Below are positions 46,298 through 55,787 of a DNA stretch of 64,000 bases, one piece after another (position 1 is the stretch's first letter; each line of letters opens with the position of its first letter). The notes under the pieces were generated by a model. It was not told the DNA's origin. It did no database searches and saw only the letters and a list, made by a program, of their open reading frames with translations. The stretch spans positions 27,712 through 91,711 of the forward strand of contig NZ_CAKZHQ010000044.1 of NCBI RefSeq assembly GCF_936925435.1. Direction: 5' to 3'. This stretch comes from an uncultured Ramlibacter sp. (GTDB taxonomy: Bacteria > Pseudomonadota > Gammaproteobacteria > Burkholderiales > Burkholderiaceae_C). A program made the translations under genes and the position numbers.

Positions 46298-46401
46298 GGC
46301 AGGCCCCAGGCACGCCGCACACGCGGTGGCGGCCCCTTCCTACACCGGCGCTGCTGCGCGCGGCCCTAGCCTTGGCACATCGCCAATCTGCTGGAGCCGC
46401 C

Positions 46402-46674
46402 ATGCGCTTTCACATGACCATGCTGTTTGTGGTGTTCGCCGTCGCCATGGCCATGCATGCCATGGCCAGTGCCGCCACACCGCTGACAGCCGAGCAGCTT
46501 GCCCAGCGCGACGCTGCCCTGCGCCATGCCGGCGAAGAGTACAACAGCCAGTTGAGCGCCTGCCGCGACAAGGCCAGGCAGGAACCCAGCGCCAGCAGGC
46601 GTGACCGCATCACTTGCGAGCGGGCGGCCCGCAAGCAGCTGCGCCAGGACGTGCGCCAGGCCCGTGCCGACTGA
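46402..46674 (+). CDS. Small secreted hypothetical protein
   Basis: A 90-residue protein with a signal peptide (MTMLFVVFAVAMAMHAMASAA). The mature helix is strongly charged and has two cysteines (LSACRDKARQ and ITCERAARKQ) that could form a disulfide in a helical hairpin. It follows the receiver gene after a 104-base gap in which I see no feature. The family is unknown. Confidence 0.65.
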   Translation: MRFHMTMLFVVFAVAMAMHAMASAATPLTAEQLAQRDAALRHAGEEYNSQLSACRDKARQEPSASRRDRITCERAARKQLRQDVRQARAD

Positions 46675-46692
46675 AGCGCCAAGGAGACTCCC

Positions 46693-46896
46693 ATGAGCAA
46701 CACCACCACCAGCATCGGACCCGGCGGCGCGACCGGCGGCAACGAGACCCATAGCAGCGACGGCTGCGGCAACAAGACCATGGGCGAGCTGTCCAGCAAG
46801 GTGCCGCCCAGCCGCAAGGACCTGCCCAAGGCCGTTGCCGGCAGCCCTGGCGCGGCGGACAAAGAGGCCGCGAAGACCAGGCCGCCCAAAGGCTGA
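46693..46896 (+). CDS. Small hydrophilic hypothetical protein
   Basis: A 67-residue protein starting MSNTTTSIGPGGATGGNETH and ending AAKTRPPKG, rich in Gly, Ser, Thr and Lys, with no hydrophobic core, so it is probably disordered. A strong AAGGAG precedes the ATG by 8 bases, and it lies 18 bases after the previous small gene, which supports expression as one unit. The function is unknown. Confidence 0.6.
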   Translation: MSNTTTSIGPGGATGGNETHSSDGCGNKTMGELSSKVPPSRKDLPKAVAGSPGAADKEAAKTRPPKG

Positions 46897-46988
46897 GCGA
46901 CCTACAGGCCGCTGTCCTTGCGTCCTACAGACACATTGCCTGCTGCGGGCGAAAGATCGTCCTTTTCCGATAACGAGAAGGATCGCCC

Positions 46989-47444
46989 ATGATCAACCGC
47001 CAAACCCTCATTCGCACGACCCTGGCCGCCGGCCTGATCGCTTCGCTGGCTGCCTGCGGCCAGATGCGTCCGCAAAACAAGATCGACATCTACCAGGCCA
47101 CCCTGAGCAACGCCCAGGAAGTCCCGCCCGCCGCCGGTGGCGGCGGCGGCCAAGCTGAAGTGCAGCTGAACAAGAACAACAACACCATCAAGTGGAAGGT
47201 CACCTACAGCGGCCTGACCGGCGCCGTCACGGCCGCCCATATCCATGGTCCCGCACCCGTGGGCCAGAACGCCGGCGTCGTCGTGCCCTTCACCGGCAAC
47301 ATGAACGCCCAGCCCATGGAAGGCGAAGCCACCATCACGCCCGAGCAGGTGACCCAACTGGTCAACGGCCAGTGGTACGTCAACATCCACACCGCCCGCT
47401 TCCCCGGCGGCGAGATCCGTGGTCAGCTGAGCGAGCGCCGCTAA
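46989..47444 (+). CDS. CHRD-domain lipoprotein
   Basis: A 151-residue lipoprotein (signal with SLAACG lipobox) carrying one CHRD domain, recognised from TLSNAQEVPP, the VTAAHIHGPAP segment and the end WYVNIHTARFPGGEIRGQL. CHRD domains occur in chordin and in secreted bacterial proteins; their role is unclear. An AGAAGGA site precedes the start. A strong hairpin follows the stop. Confidence 0.92.
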   Translation: MINRQTLIRTTLAAGLIASLAACGQMRPQNKIDIYQATLSNAQEVPPAAGGGGGQAEVQLNKNNNTIKWKVTYSGLTGAVTAAHIHGPAPVGQNAGVVVPFTGNMNAQPMEGEATITPEQVTQLVNGQWYVNIHTARFPGGEIRGQLSERR

Positions 47445-47450
47445 GGTTTG

Positions 47451-47481
47451 CTGTCCTCCCGGGCCTGACCCGGGAGGACAG
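47451..47481. terminator. 13-base perfect hairpin after the CHRD gene
   Basis: CTGTCCTCCCGGG (47451-47463) and CCCGGGAGGACAG (47469-47481) form a perfect 13-pair stem with a 5-base loop, 7 bases after the CHRD stop codon. There is no T tract, so it may stop transcription with Rho, protect the transcript end, or be a REP-like repeat. Confidence 0.55.
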
Positions 47482-47521
47482 CGCAGGGGCCAAGCCGGGA
47501 TGACAGACACGCGCTAAAGTG

Positions 47522-49147
47522 ATGGCGCAGTCCAACGCTGCTCCCACCTTGCGCAGCTTCGAATCCCCCACCTCGTTCCCTGCCCACGTCCCCGTCCTCA
47601 TCGCCGGTGGCGGTCCAGTGGGCCTGACGCTGGCAGCTTTGCTGGCGCGCCATGGAATTCAAAGCCTGGTGGTGGAGGCCGACAGCGGGTACTGCGCGGG
47701 CAGCCGGGCCATCTGCATCTCGCGGCGCTCACAGGAAATTTTGGACTGGGCCGGTGTGGGTGAGGCTTTGGCGGCCAAGGCCTTGCCGTGGACGGGTGGG
47801 CGCAGCTACTGGCGCGGCACTGAGGTGCTGCACTTCCAGATGCCGCATGAGCCCAGCCAACGCTTCGCGCCCATGGTCAACATCCAGCAGTACTTGGTCG
47901 AGCAGTTCGTCCACGAAGCCCTGGCCGCTGCGCCGGAACTGGCCACCGTTGCCTGGGGCAGCCGGGTCGCCGGTCTGCGCCAGCGGGCGGACGGGGCCGA
48001 GGTGGAGATCGAGACCGCCACAGGGCGCCACACGGTGCAGACGGACTATGTTGTCGCCTGCGACGGCGGCCGCAGCACGGTGCGCGAGCAGCTGGGGCTG
48101 CAGCTGCAGGGCACGCAGTACGAGGGCCGCTACGTCATCGTCGACATCGTGCAAAAGACGCAGCCCCCGGTGGAACGCCTGGCCTGGTTTGACCCGCCCT
48201 CCAATCCCGGATCCACCCTGCTGATGCACCGCCAGCCCGACGACGTGTGGCGCATCGACTACCAGATCCGCGACGACGAGGACCCGGCGGAAGCGGTGAA
48301 ACCCGAGAACGTGCTGCCGCGGGTGCAGGCCCATCTGGCAATGATCGGCGAGACCGCGCCCTGGGAGCCGCTGTGGATCTCGGTCTACAACGCCAAGTGC
48401 CTGAGCCTGCCGGACTACCGCCATGGCCGGGTGTTCTTTGCCGGCGACGCCGCCCACCTGGTGCCCATCTTCGGCGTGCGCGGCCTCAATTCAGGCCTGG
48501 ACGACGCCGGCAACCTGGCCTGGAAGCTTGCGGCCGTGCTGCAGGGCAGGGCGCCCGACGCTTTGCTGGACTCGTACTCGCCCGAGCGCCTGCACGCCAC
48601 CCGTGAGAACCTGGCCTTTGGCGCCAAGAGCACGGAATTCATGGCGCCGCCCAACTTCGCCTTCAGGCTGATGCGCGAGGCGGCGTTGCGGCTGGCGGTG
48701 ACGGACGAGAAGGTGCGCTCGCTGGTCAACCCGCGCCAGTCCTCGGCCATCGACTACCGCGACTCGCCCTTGAACCTGGCGCAGCAGGGCGGGTGGTCCA
48801 GTGCCCTGGCCGCGCCCGGCGCGCCGGCACCCGAGGCCCTGCTGCTTGGCCCCCATGGCTCTTTCCATCTGACGCAGTGCTTCGGCAAGGACCTGCTGTG
48901 CCTGGTGTTTGGCGATGCGGCCTTGCCGCAGGCCCTGCGCTCGCTGCCCGCCCAGGGCGTGGCCGTTCTGGACATCCCGGCCGAGGCCGACAGCCTGGGC
49001 CAGGCGCGCCAGCGCTATGGCCTGCCCGACAACGCGGCCCAGGGCCTGGTCCTGGTGCGGCCCGATGGCTATGTGCTGGGCCGCTGGCGCGGCCTGGACC
49101 CCGCGCCACTGCTGGTGGCGCTCGAAGCTTTAGGATGGACAGCATGA
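47522..49147 (+). CDS. FAD-dependent aromatic monooxygenase
   Basis: A 541-residue flavoprotein of the class A monooxygenases (PheA/MhpA type). It has the dinucleotide motif AGGGPVGLTLAALLARHG near the N-terminus, the second FAD motif FAGDAAHLVPIFGVRGLNSGLDDA split around residues 305-325, and a C-terminal thioredoxin-like extension (LLCLVFGDA, LVLVRPDGYVLG). It would hydroxylate a phenolic compound with NAD(P)H; the substrate is not known. The ATG at 47522 (GTG also possible at 47519) lies close to the hairpin. The gene is coupled (ATGA) to a DUF2783-like gene. Confidence 0.9.
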   Translation: MAQSNAAPTLRSFESPTSFPAHVPVLIAGGGPVGLTLAALLARHGIQSLVVEADSGYCAGSRAICISRRSQEILDWAGVGEALAAKALPWTGGRSYWRGTEVLHFQMPHEPSQRFAPMVNIQQYLVEQFVHEALAAAPELATVAWGSRVAGLRQRADGAEVEIETATGRHTVQTDYVVACDGGRSTVREQLGLQLQGTQYEGRYVIVDIVQKTQPPVERLAWFDPPSNPGSTLLMHRQPDDVWRIDYQIRDDEDPAEAVKPENVLPRVQAHLAMIGETAPWEPLWISVYNAKCLSLPDYRHGRVFFAGDAAHLVPIFGVRGLNSGLDDAGNLAWKLAAVLQGRAPDALLDSYSPERLHATRENLAFGAKSTEFMAPPNFAFRLMREAALRLAVTDEKVRSLVNPRQSSAIDYRDSPLNLAQQGGWSSALAAPGAPAPEALLLGPHGSFHLTQCFGKDLLCLVFGDAALPQALRSLPAQGVAVLDIPAEADSLGQARQRYGLPDNAAQGLVLVRPDGYVLGRWRGLDPAPLLVALEALGWTA

Positions 49148-49353
49148 CCGACACCGACCTGGACCGCAGTTACACCGCCCTGTGCGAAGCCATGGCCGAG
49201 CTGGGGCCGGCCCGCACCGAACTCTTCCTGTCCATGACCTGCCTGGCCCTGATGGCCCGCTACGAGCGGGCCGACGACGTGATCAGCCTGATCGGCAATG
49301 TGCGGGCCCAGTGCCATGCCGAAGCCCGTAATAGCGACTTCCAAAGCCCTTGA
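49144..49353 (+). CDS. DUF2783-like small protein
   Basis: A 69-residue protein (MTDTDLDRSYTALCEAMAEL) with a conserved helical segment LFLSMTCLALMARYERADDVISLI. I recognise it as DUF2783, commonly found directly downstream of FAD monooxygenases in Burkholderiales. It overlaps the monooxygenase stop by 4 bases, so they are translated together; a partner or regulatory role is an inference. Confidence 0.8.
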   Translation: MTDTDLDRSYTALCEAMAELGPARTELFLSMTCLALMARYERADDVISLIGNVRAQCHAEARNSDFQSP

Positions 49354-49405
49354 AACGCGCGCGGAGGCGCCCCAGCCGGTAAAATCAGGGCCTCCCCCTC
49401 CCAAA

Positions 49406-49430
49406 GGCGCTGCGAGCGCCTTTTTTCTTT
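49406..49430 (+). terminator. Intrinsic terminator abutting the YgiQ start
   Basis: GGCGCT (49406-49411) pairs with AGCGCC (49415-49420) over a 3-base loop, followed by six T residues and CTTT. It is a standard Rho-independent terminator for the monooxygenase-DUF2783 unit, but it ends only 6 bases before the ATG of the next gene. Confidence 0.75.
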
Positions 49431-49436
49431 CCCACG

Positions 49437-51737
49437 ATGAACGCTCCGGTCGACGTCTCCTTTTTCGCGCGCGCCGCCAAGCCGATCACCAGCTACCGCA
49501 AGTACTGGGCGGCCCGCTTCGGCACGGCGCCTTTCCTGCCCACGAGCCGGCGGGAGATGGATGCGCTCGGCTGGGACAGCTGCGACATCATCGTGGTGAC
49601 GGGCGACGCCTATGTCGACCATCCCAGCTTCGGCATGGCCGTGATCGGCCGGGTGCTGGAGGCGCAGGGCTTTCGCGTGGGCATCATCGCCCAGCCCGAC
49701 TGGCAGTCGGCCGAGCCCTTCAAGGCCCTGGGCAAGCCGAACCTGTTTTACGGCGTGACCGCCGGCAACATGGATTCGATGATCAACCGCTACACGGCGG
49801 ACCGCAAGATCCGCAGCGACGACGCCTACACCCCGGGCGACATCGGCGGCAAGCGGCCCGACCGGGCCGCCATCGTCTACAGCCAGCGCTGCCGCGAAGC
49901 CTACAAGGACGTGCCCATCATCCTGGGCGGCATCGAGGGCAGCCTGCGCCGGATCGCGCATTACGACTACTGGTCGGACAAGGTGCGCCGTTCGGTTGTG
50001 ACGGACGCCAAGTGCGACCTGCTGCTGTACGGCAACGCCGAGCGCGCGATCGTCGAGATTGCCCACCGCCTGGCCGCCAAGGAGCCGGTGCACGACATCA
50101 CCGACGTGCGCGGCACCGCGTTTTTCCAGCGCAGCAAGCCCGAAGGCTGGTTCCAGATCGATTCGACCGAAGTCGACCAGCCGGGCCGGGTGGAAGACCA
50201 CATCAACCCCTACCAGACCACCTCGGAGCAGGCCGCCGCGCAAGGCGAGACCTGCGCCAAGGAAGAGGGCACGGGCATGCCGGATGTCAATCCGGCCATC
50301 CAGCCCCTGACCTTCGTGCCCAACCCCAAGGTCAAACTCAAGGTGCCGCCGCGCGACCGCACGGTCATCCGCCTGCCCTCGTACGAGCAGGTCAAGAGCG
50401 ACCCCGTGCTCTATGCCCACGCCAACCGCGTGCTGCACCTGGAGACCAATCCCGGCAATGCCCGCGCCCTGGTGCAGGCCCATGGCGAGCGCGATGTCTG
50501 GCTGAACCCGCCGCCCATCCCGCTGACCACGGCGGAGATGGACTATGTCTTCGGCCTGCCGTATGCCAGGAGCCCGCATCCGTCTTACGCCGATGCGAGC
50601 GGCAGCCATGAAGGGGAAACCAAGATCCCGGCCTGGGAGATGATCCGTTTCAGCGTGAATATCATGCGCGGCTGCTTCGGCGGCTGCACCTTCTGCTCCA
50701 TCACCGAGCACGAAGGCCGCATCATCCAGAGCCGCTCGGAAGACTCCGTGATCCGCGAGATCGAGGAGATCCGCGACAAGATCCCGGCCTTCACCGGCGT
50801 CATCTCCGACCTGGGCGGCCCGACGGCCAACATGTACCGCATCGGCTGCAAGACGCCCGAGATCGAGGCAGCGTGTCGCAAGCCCAGCTGCGTCTACCCA
50901 GGCATCTGCCAGAACCTCAACACCGACCACTCGGCCCTGGTCCACATGTACCGCCGCGCGCGCGCGCTCAAGGGCGTCAAGAAAATCCTGATCGGCTCGG
51001 GCCTGCGCTATGACCTGGCCGTGCAGTCGCCTGAGTACGTCAAGGAGCTGGTCCAGCACCACGTCGGCGGCTACCTGAAAATCGCGCCGGAGCACACCGA
51101 GCAAGGCCCGCTGACCAAGATGATGAAGCCGGGCATCGGCAGCTACGACAAGTTCAAGGCCATGTTCGAGAAGTACTCGGCCGAGGCGGGCAAGAAGCAG
51201 TACCTCATCCCGTACTTCATCGCCGCCCACCCGGGCACCAGCGACGAAGACATGATGAACCTGGCCATCTGGCTCAAGAAGAACGGCTTCCGTGCCGACC
51301 AGGTCCAGACCTTTTATCCCAGCCCCATGGCCACGGCCACGGCCATGTACCACTCCGGCCGCAACACCTTGCGCAAGGTGCGCCGCACGGCGGAGGCCGA
51401 CGACACGGTGGACATCGTGCGCGGCGAGAAGCGCCGGCGCCTGCACAAGGCCTTCCTGCGCTACCACGACGCCAACAACTGGCCGCTGCTGCGGGATGCA
51501 TTGAAGGCCATGGGCCGGGCCGACCTGATCGGCAACGGCAAGCACCATCTCATCCCCAGCTTCCAGCCCATCACCGACGGCAGCTACGTCAGCGCGCGCC
51601 GCAAGAATTCGACCGCGACGCCGGTCAAGGCCGGTGCCCCGGTCAAGGGCCGCATCCTGACCCAGCACACGGGCCTGCCACCGCGTGTGACCGGCTCGGC
51701 CAAACCGGGCGCCAAGCCCGTTCGCAAACCCCGCTGA
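49437..51737 (+). CDS. ygiQ: YgiQ-family radical SAM protein
   Basis: A 766-residue radical S-adenosylmethionine protein. The 4Fe-4S motif CxxxCxxC is seen in [12 protein letters not shown] (middle of the protein), with YgiQ features on both sides: the N-terminal [14 protein letters not shown], then GITEHEG-type SITEHEGR, and the C-terminal [12 protein letters not shown] and [14 protein letters not shown]. The tail is basic. The family has no proven substrate. The start is unusual because a terminator occupies the leader and no ribosome-binding site is visible. An AraC-type gene follows after 2 bases. Confidence 0.93.
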   Translation: MNAPVDVSFFARAAKPITSYRKYWAARFGTAPFLPTSRREMDALGWDSCDIIVVTGDAYVDHPSFGMAVIGRVLEAQGFRVGIIAQPDWQSAEPFKALGKPNLFYGVTAGNMDSMINRYTADRKIRSDDAYTPGDIGGKRPDRAAIVYSQRCREAYKDVPIILGGIEGSLRRIAHYDYWSDKVRRSVVTDAKCDLLLYGNAERAIVEIAHRLAAKEPVHDITDVRGTAFFQRSKPEGWFQIDSTEVDQPGRVEDHINPYQTTSEQAAAQGETCAKEEGTGMPDVNPAIQPLTFVPNPKVKLKVPPRDRTVIRLPSYEQVKSDPVLYAHANRVLHLETNPGNARALVQAHGERDVWLNPPPIPLTTAEMDYVFGLPYARSPHPSYADASGSHEGETKIPAWEMIRFSVNIMRGCFGGCTFCSITEHEGRIIQSRSEDSVIREIEEIRDKIPAFTGVISDLGGPTANMYRIGCKTPEIEAACRKPSCVYPGICQNLNTDHSALVHMYRRARALKGVKKILIGSGLRYDLAVQSPEYVKELVQHHVGGYLKIAPEHTEQGPLTKMMKPGIGSYDKFKAMFEKYSAEAGKKQYLIPYFIAAHPGTSDEDMMNLAIWLKKNGFRADQVQTFYPSPMATATAMYHSGRNTLRKVRRTAEADDTVDIVRGEKRRRLHKAFLRYHDANNWPLLRDALKAMGRADLIGNGKHHLIPSFQPITDGSYVSARRKNSTATPVKAGAPVKGRILTQHTGLPPRVTGSAKPGAKPVRKPR

Positions 51738-51739
51738 CC

Positions 51740-52525
51740 ATGCCGCAGGACCGCAAGCTGATTGCCGATGGCAGCGGTTTGCGTGTGGAGCGTGTGCGCA
51801 GCCACGCCACCGCGCCGCAATGGAGTCCCGTCTACAGAGCGCCCAGCCGCCGCCTGGTCTTGCCCGGCAGCGGCGCGGCGCGCCTGCGCTGCGCCGGCTC
51901 GGACCTCTTGATCGACACCCTGACAGCCTTTCGCGTCGGCCAGGACCTGGCCTACCAGCTGCGGCCCGAACTGCCCGACGAGCGCGACAGCGTGGTGGTC
52001 AGCGAGGCGCCCGGTGCCGGCGTGGCGCAGGAGCTGGCCCAGGCCTGGCTGCTGCCGCCGGCCGCCCTGTACAGGCTGCGCCTGCACTGGCTGGCCTTGC
52101 AGGCCGGCGGCGCGCAGGCCCAGGCCACGGCGCAGGTGCTCGGCCAGGCGCTGCACAGTGCAGTGGCCCTGGCATCCGGCGTGCAACAGGCGCGGCCGGT
52201 GCTGCGCGCGCGCAGTTTTCTTCTCAGCCAGGCCGGCGGCCGTGCCACGCTGCAGGAGGTGGCCGACGCCGCCTGCAGCTCGCCCTTCCATCTGGCGCGC
52301 AGCTTTCGCCGCGCGCTGGGCCTGGGCCTGCACCAGTACCGCCAGCGCCTGCGGCTGGCGACGGCGCTGGCCTGGCTGGAAGAAGGCGAGCGTGACCTGG
52401 CCGACCTGGCGCACGAACTGGGTTTTTGCAGCCAGAGCCATTTCGGCGAGGTCTTCCGGCGCGAGCTGGGCCTCTCGCCGGCGCGCGCACGCGTGGCCCT
52501 GGCCCGCGCAACAGCAGGAATCTGA
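51740..52525 (+). CDS. AraC-family transcriptional regulator
   Basis: A 261-residue regulator. The C-terminal 100 residues have two helix-turn-helix units: LQEVADAACSSPFHLARSFRRALG and LADLAHELGFCSQSHFGEVFRRELG, the second with the classic GF.SQSHF sequence. The N-terminal part is an effector-binding domain without clear family assignment. It begins 2 bases after ygiQ and is followed at 36 bases by an EamA transporter gene, which is a plausible target. Confidence 0.9.
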   Translation: MPQDRKLIADGSGLRVERVRSHATAPQWSPVYRAPSRRLVLPGSGAARLRCAGSDLLIDTLTAFRVGQDLAYQLRPELPDERDSVVVSEAPGAGVAQELAQAWLLPPAALYRLRLHWLALQAGGAQAQATAQVLGQALHSAVALASGVQQARPVLRARSFLLSQAGGRATLQEVADAACSSPFHLARSFRRALGLGLHQYRQRLRLATALAWLEEGERDLADLAHELGFCSQSHFGEVFRRELGLSPARARVALARATAGI

Positions 52526-52561
52526 TAGCCGCGCGGGCCGGGCCGGCCCACACTCGCGGCC

Positions 52562-53440
52562 ATGTCACGCAATCTCCTTCTCGGCCTCCTTGCCGCCTTG
52601 CTCGCTGCCCTGATTGGCACAGGCTGGCAACTCGTCTCGCGCCACGGCGTCACCACCAGCCTGGGGCCGATCGAACTGGCGGTGCTGCGTTATGGCCTGC
52701 CGGCGCTGATGCTGTCGCCCTGCCTGCGCGGCCTGGGCCTGCTGCCAGCGGGGGTGCCCAGGCTGGTCTTGCTGCTGCTGGTGGCCGGCGGCGGCCTGCC
52801 CTTCGGCCTGCTGGTGCTGTCGGGCGCGCAGTTCGCGCCGGCCGCCCACATCGGCGTCTTCCTGTCGGGCGCCATGCCTCTGTTCGCCGCGCTGCTGGCC
52901 TGGCGGGTCGAGGGCGAGCGCTTCAATGCGCTGCGCAAGGCCGGCCTGCTGTTGGTGGCGCTGGGCGTCGCCATCCTGGGTTCGGCCGGTTGGGGCAACG
53001 CCAGCTGGCGCGGCGATCTGCTGTTCCTGCTGGCGGCCCTGGCTTGGGCGGTCTACACCCTGGCCTTTCGCCGCAGTGGCCTGACACCTTGGCAGGGCGC
53101 GGCCCTGGTCAATGCCTGGTCGGCGCTGCTGCTGTTGCTGGTCTTGCCCTGGCTGGGCGCGCCGCGCCTGCTGACCGCACCCTGGCCCGACCTGGCCTTC
53201 CAGGTGGTGTGGCAGGGCGGCATCGCCGGCGTGCTGGGCCTGGTGACCTATACCGCCGCGGTCGTGCGGCTGGGTGCGGCCCGCGCCGCGCTCTCGTCGG
53301 CCCTGGTGCCGCCGATGACGGCGCTGGGCGCTTTCTGGGTGTTGGGTGAACCGTTGGCTGCCAGCAGCGGCCTGGCGGTGGCGCTGGTCGCTTGGGGTGT
53401 GGCGGTGGCGGGATTGAGCGGGATGGCGCGGCGCGCGTGA
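52562..53440 (+). CDS. EamA/DMT-family transporter
   Basis: A 292-residue membrane protein with ten predicted helices in two EamA repeats. Typical segments are GPIELAVLRYGLPALML in the first half and LAALAWAVYTLAFRRSG and LVPPMTALGAFWVLGEPL in the second. It probably exports an amino acid or other metabolite. It is downstream of the AraC gene on the same strand. Confidence 0.92.
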   Translation: MSRNLLLGLLAALLAALIGTGWQLVSRHGVTTSLGPIELAVLRYGLPALMLSPCLRGLGLLPAGVPRLVLLLLVAGGGLPFGLLVLSGAQFAPAAHIGVFLSGAMPLFAALLAWRVEGERFNALRKAGLLLVALGVAILGSAGWGNASWRGDLLFLLAALAWAVYTLAFRRSGLTPWQGAALVNAWSALLLLLVLPWLGAPRLLTAPWPDLAFQVVWQGGIAGVLGLVTYTAAVVRLGAARAALSSALVPPMTALGAFWVLGEPLAASSGLAVALVAWGVAVAGLSGMARRA

Positions 53441-53453
53441 CGCCGCGGCCGCC

Positions 53454-54344
53454 TCAATCGGCCAGCGTGTGCAGGGGAATGTCCAGGTCGGCAGCCAGGC
53501 GCTCGAGTTCGGCGCGGGTCTGGCTGCGTAGGTAGCGGCCGATGGCCTCGTGCGTGCCCTGGGCAAACATGGCGCGCAGGTCGGAGACCGGCACACCGGC
53601 GGCAGCGCACAGGGCCGCGGCGAAATGCGGCTCCAGCGCGGCCACTGCCACCCGGCCATCCTTGCAGCGGTAGATGCCGTAGCCGGCATGGGCGCCGCCG
53701 ACCGCGCCATCGGGCTGGGTCAGACCCCATTGGCGCGGCAGTGCCAGGTAGCCGGCAGTCTCGGCCAGAGCGACCTCCAGCCGGATGCCGCGCGGATGGA
53801 CCTCGCCCGTGCCGGTGTAGCGCTGGGCCTGGTGCAGCGCGGCCTGCAGCACGGCCTCGCTGGCCATCACCGAGCCGCACATGTCAGCGTACAGCGTGGC
53901 CGGCAGTTCCAGCCCGGTCACCAGGCCGTTGGCTGCCAGGTAGGTCAGGTCGTGACCGGGCTCCTCGGCCAGCGCGCCCGCGCCGCCGCCGATGGCCACG
54001 TGGCACAGCGAGGGATAGCGGGTGTGCAGGGTCTTCCAGTCCAGCCCCAGCTTGATCAGGGCCGAAGGCCGGAAGGAGGTGAGCAGCACGTCGGTGCGGG
54101 CCAGCTCGCGGTGCAGCAGGGCCTGGCCTTCGGCAGTCTTGAGATCGGCGCTCTCCACTTTGACGCCCTCGTGCAACTGCGCATAAGCCGGGCGGTTGTA
54201 GTGGGCCATCGGGTCGCCGTGCGGCGGCTCGAGCTTGGTGCAATGGGCGCCCATGCGGCGGCAGCGCATCAGGGCGGCGGGGCCGGGCAGGTTCAGGGCC
54301 AGGCTGAGGACGCGAACGCCCTGGAGGACTTGGACGGCGGGCAT
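53454..54344 (-). CDS. CaiB/BaiF CoA-transferase family protein, racemase-like and short
   Basis: A 296-residue member of the alpha-methylacyl-CoA racemase/CoA-transferase family. The N-terminus VLQGVRVLSLALNLPGPAALM and the active-site region GHDLTYLAANGLVTGLE, with an Asp as in the racemase, are present. It lacks the second half of the usual CoA-transferase fold (about 400 residues), in keeping with the shorter racemase-like members. Start 54344 is chosen on N-terminal match; the frame continues upstream without homology. It is divergent from an acyl-CoA dehydrogenase, suggesting a joint role in acyl-CoA breakdown. Confidence 0.85.
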   Translation of the reverse strand: MPAVQVLQGVRVLSLALNLPGPAALMRCRRMGAHCTKLEPPHGDPMAHYNRPAYAQLHEGVKVESADLKTAEGQALLHRELARTDVLLTSFRPSALIKLGLDWKTLHTRYPSLCHVAIGGGAGALAEEPGHDLTYLAANGLVTGLELPATLYADMCGSVMASEAVLQAALHQAQRYTGTGEVHPRGIRLEVALAETAGYLALPRQWGLTQPDGAVGGAHAGYGIYRCKDGRVAVAALEPHFAAALCAAAGVPVSDLRAMFAQGTHEAIGRYLRSQTRAELERLAADLDIPLHTLAD

Positions 54345-54542
54345 GGCTTGTGATGGCAGTGTTTTGCGCAAGACTAGCAGAGACATGGCCATGGATCTGT
54401 GGGTCCGCGACCACGAAGATCGCAATAGCCTGGTGGCGCTCGGGCTGTTGCCGCCCTGAATGTCTTGCGGTCCGGGGGACTCCCGGATAGGCTTTGAACA
54501 AGCAGTGGGTCAGGCTGCAAAAAAGAACCAAAAGGGGACCGC

Positions 54543-54599
54543 ATGAACAACAAGAAGCTGCCGATGGTGGCCGCGCCCAACCGGGCTTGCGCCCTTTGA
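54543..54599 (+). CDS. 18-residue leader peptide overlapping the acyl-CoA dehydrogenase start
   Basis: A short frame MNNKKLPMVAAPNRACAL, with a purine-rich site (AAAAGGGGACC) upstream. Its TGA overlaps the ATG of the dehydrogenase (TGATG), so translation could be coupled. It may be a leader peptide or merely the remains of an earlier, longer start. No attenuator hairpin is obvious. Confidence 0.35.
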   Translation: MNNKKLPMVAAPNRACAL

Positions 54600-55777
54600 T
54601 GCTCGCCGCCGCCCAGGATCACCGGTACGCAGACCTGCGCGAAGGTGTTCGCGCCGCCTGCGCGCCTTTCGACTCCGCCTACTGGCAGCGCATCGACCGC
54701 GAGCGCGGCTTTCCCGAGGAGTTCTTCGGCGCCCTGACGCTGGCCGGCTGGCTGGCCGTGATGGTGCCCAAGCGTTACGGCGGCAGTGGCCTGGGCCTGT
54801 CGGAGGCCAGCATCATCGTCGAGGAGATCAACCGCAGCGGCGGCAATGCGGGCTTTTGCCACGGCCAGATCCACGCCATGGGCACCCTGGCGCGCAACGG
54901 CAGCGAGGCGCAGAAGGACGCCTGGCTGCCGCGCGTGGCCACCGGCGAGCTGCGCCTGCAATCGCTGGCGGTGACCGAGCCCGATGCCGGCACCGACACC
55001 ACCGGCATCAGCACCACCGCCGTGCTGCACAAGTCGGGCGCGGGCAGCTACTACACCATCAACGGCACCAAGACCTGGATCTCGCGCGTGCGCCACACCG
55101 AGGGCATGCTGCTGCTCGCCCGCACCACGCCGCTGGAGCAGTGCCAGCGCAAGACCGAGGGCCTGTCGATGTTCATGGTCAACGTGCACGAGGCCATCGG
55201 CCAGGGCATGTCGGTCAAACCCATTCCCAACATGGTCAACCACGAGGTCAGCGAGCTGCAGTTCGAGGGGCTGGAGCTGCCCGCCAACATGCTGGTAGGC
55301 AAGGAGGGACAGGGCTTTGCCTACCTGCTCGAGGGCATGCATGCCGAGCGCGCGCTGTTCTCGGCCGAAGCGGTCGGCGACGCCTACTGGTTCATCGACC
55401 GGGCCACGGCCTACGCCAACCAGCGCGTGGTCTTCAACCGGCCGATCGGCCAGAACCAGGGCGTGCAGTTCCCGCTGGCCCAGGCCTGGATCGAGGCCGA
55501 GGCCGCCAACCTGATGCGCTTTCGGGCCTGCGAGCTGTACGACGCCGGTCGGCCCTGCGCCGACGAGGCCAACATGGCCAAGTACCTGGCGGCCAAGGCC
55601 GCCTGGGAAGCCGCGGACGCCTGCTTGCAGACCTACGGCGGCTTCGGTTTCGCCTGCGAGTACGACGTGGAGCGCAAATTCAGGGAGACCCGTTTGCACC
55701 AGATCACGCCGGTCTCGACCAACATGGTCCTGGCCTACATGGCCCAGCACGTGCTGGGCATGCCGCGGGCCTACTGA
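54599..55777 (+). CDS. Acyl-CoA dehydrogenase family protein
   Basis: A 392-residue flavoenzyme that introduces an alpha-beta double bond into an acyl-CoA, passing electrons to ETF. Family segments are the FAD-binding LQSLAVTEPDAGTDTTGI, INGTKTWIS, the GQNQGVQFPLAQ helix and the C-terminal CLQTYGGFGFACEYDVERKFRE region, where the usual catalytic glutamate would lie. The frame is open upstream from 54494, but ATG 54599 matches the normal start. It is followed after 10 bases by an isochorismatase-type hydrolase gene. Confidence 0.92.
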   Translation: MLAAAQDHRYADLREGVRAACAPFDSAYWQRIDRERGFPEEFFGALTLAGWLAVMVPKRYGGSGLGLSEASIIVEEINRSGGNAGFCHGQIHAMGTLARNGSEAQKDAWLPRVATGELRLQSLAVTEPDAGTDTTGISTTAVLHKSGAGSYYTINGTKTWISRVRHTEGMLLLARTTPLEQCQRKTEGLSMFMVNVHEAIGQGMSVKPIPNMVNHEVSELQFEGLELPANMLVGKEGQGFAYLLEGMHAERALFSAEAVGDAYWFIDRATAYANQRVVFNRPIGQNQGVQFPLAQAWIEAEAANLMRFRACELYDAGRPCADEANMAKYLAAKAAWEAADACLQTYGGFGFACEYDVERKFRETRLHQITPVSTNMVLAYMAQHVLGMPRAY

Positions 55778-55787
55778 TGACCGCGCC

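Noticed and set aside
53454..54344. Short CoA-transferase considered as a broken gene
   Set aside because: The frame is intact and the length fits shorter racemase-like members; there is no frameshifted remainder beyond the stop, where the EamA gene ends 13 bases away.
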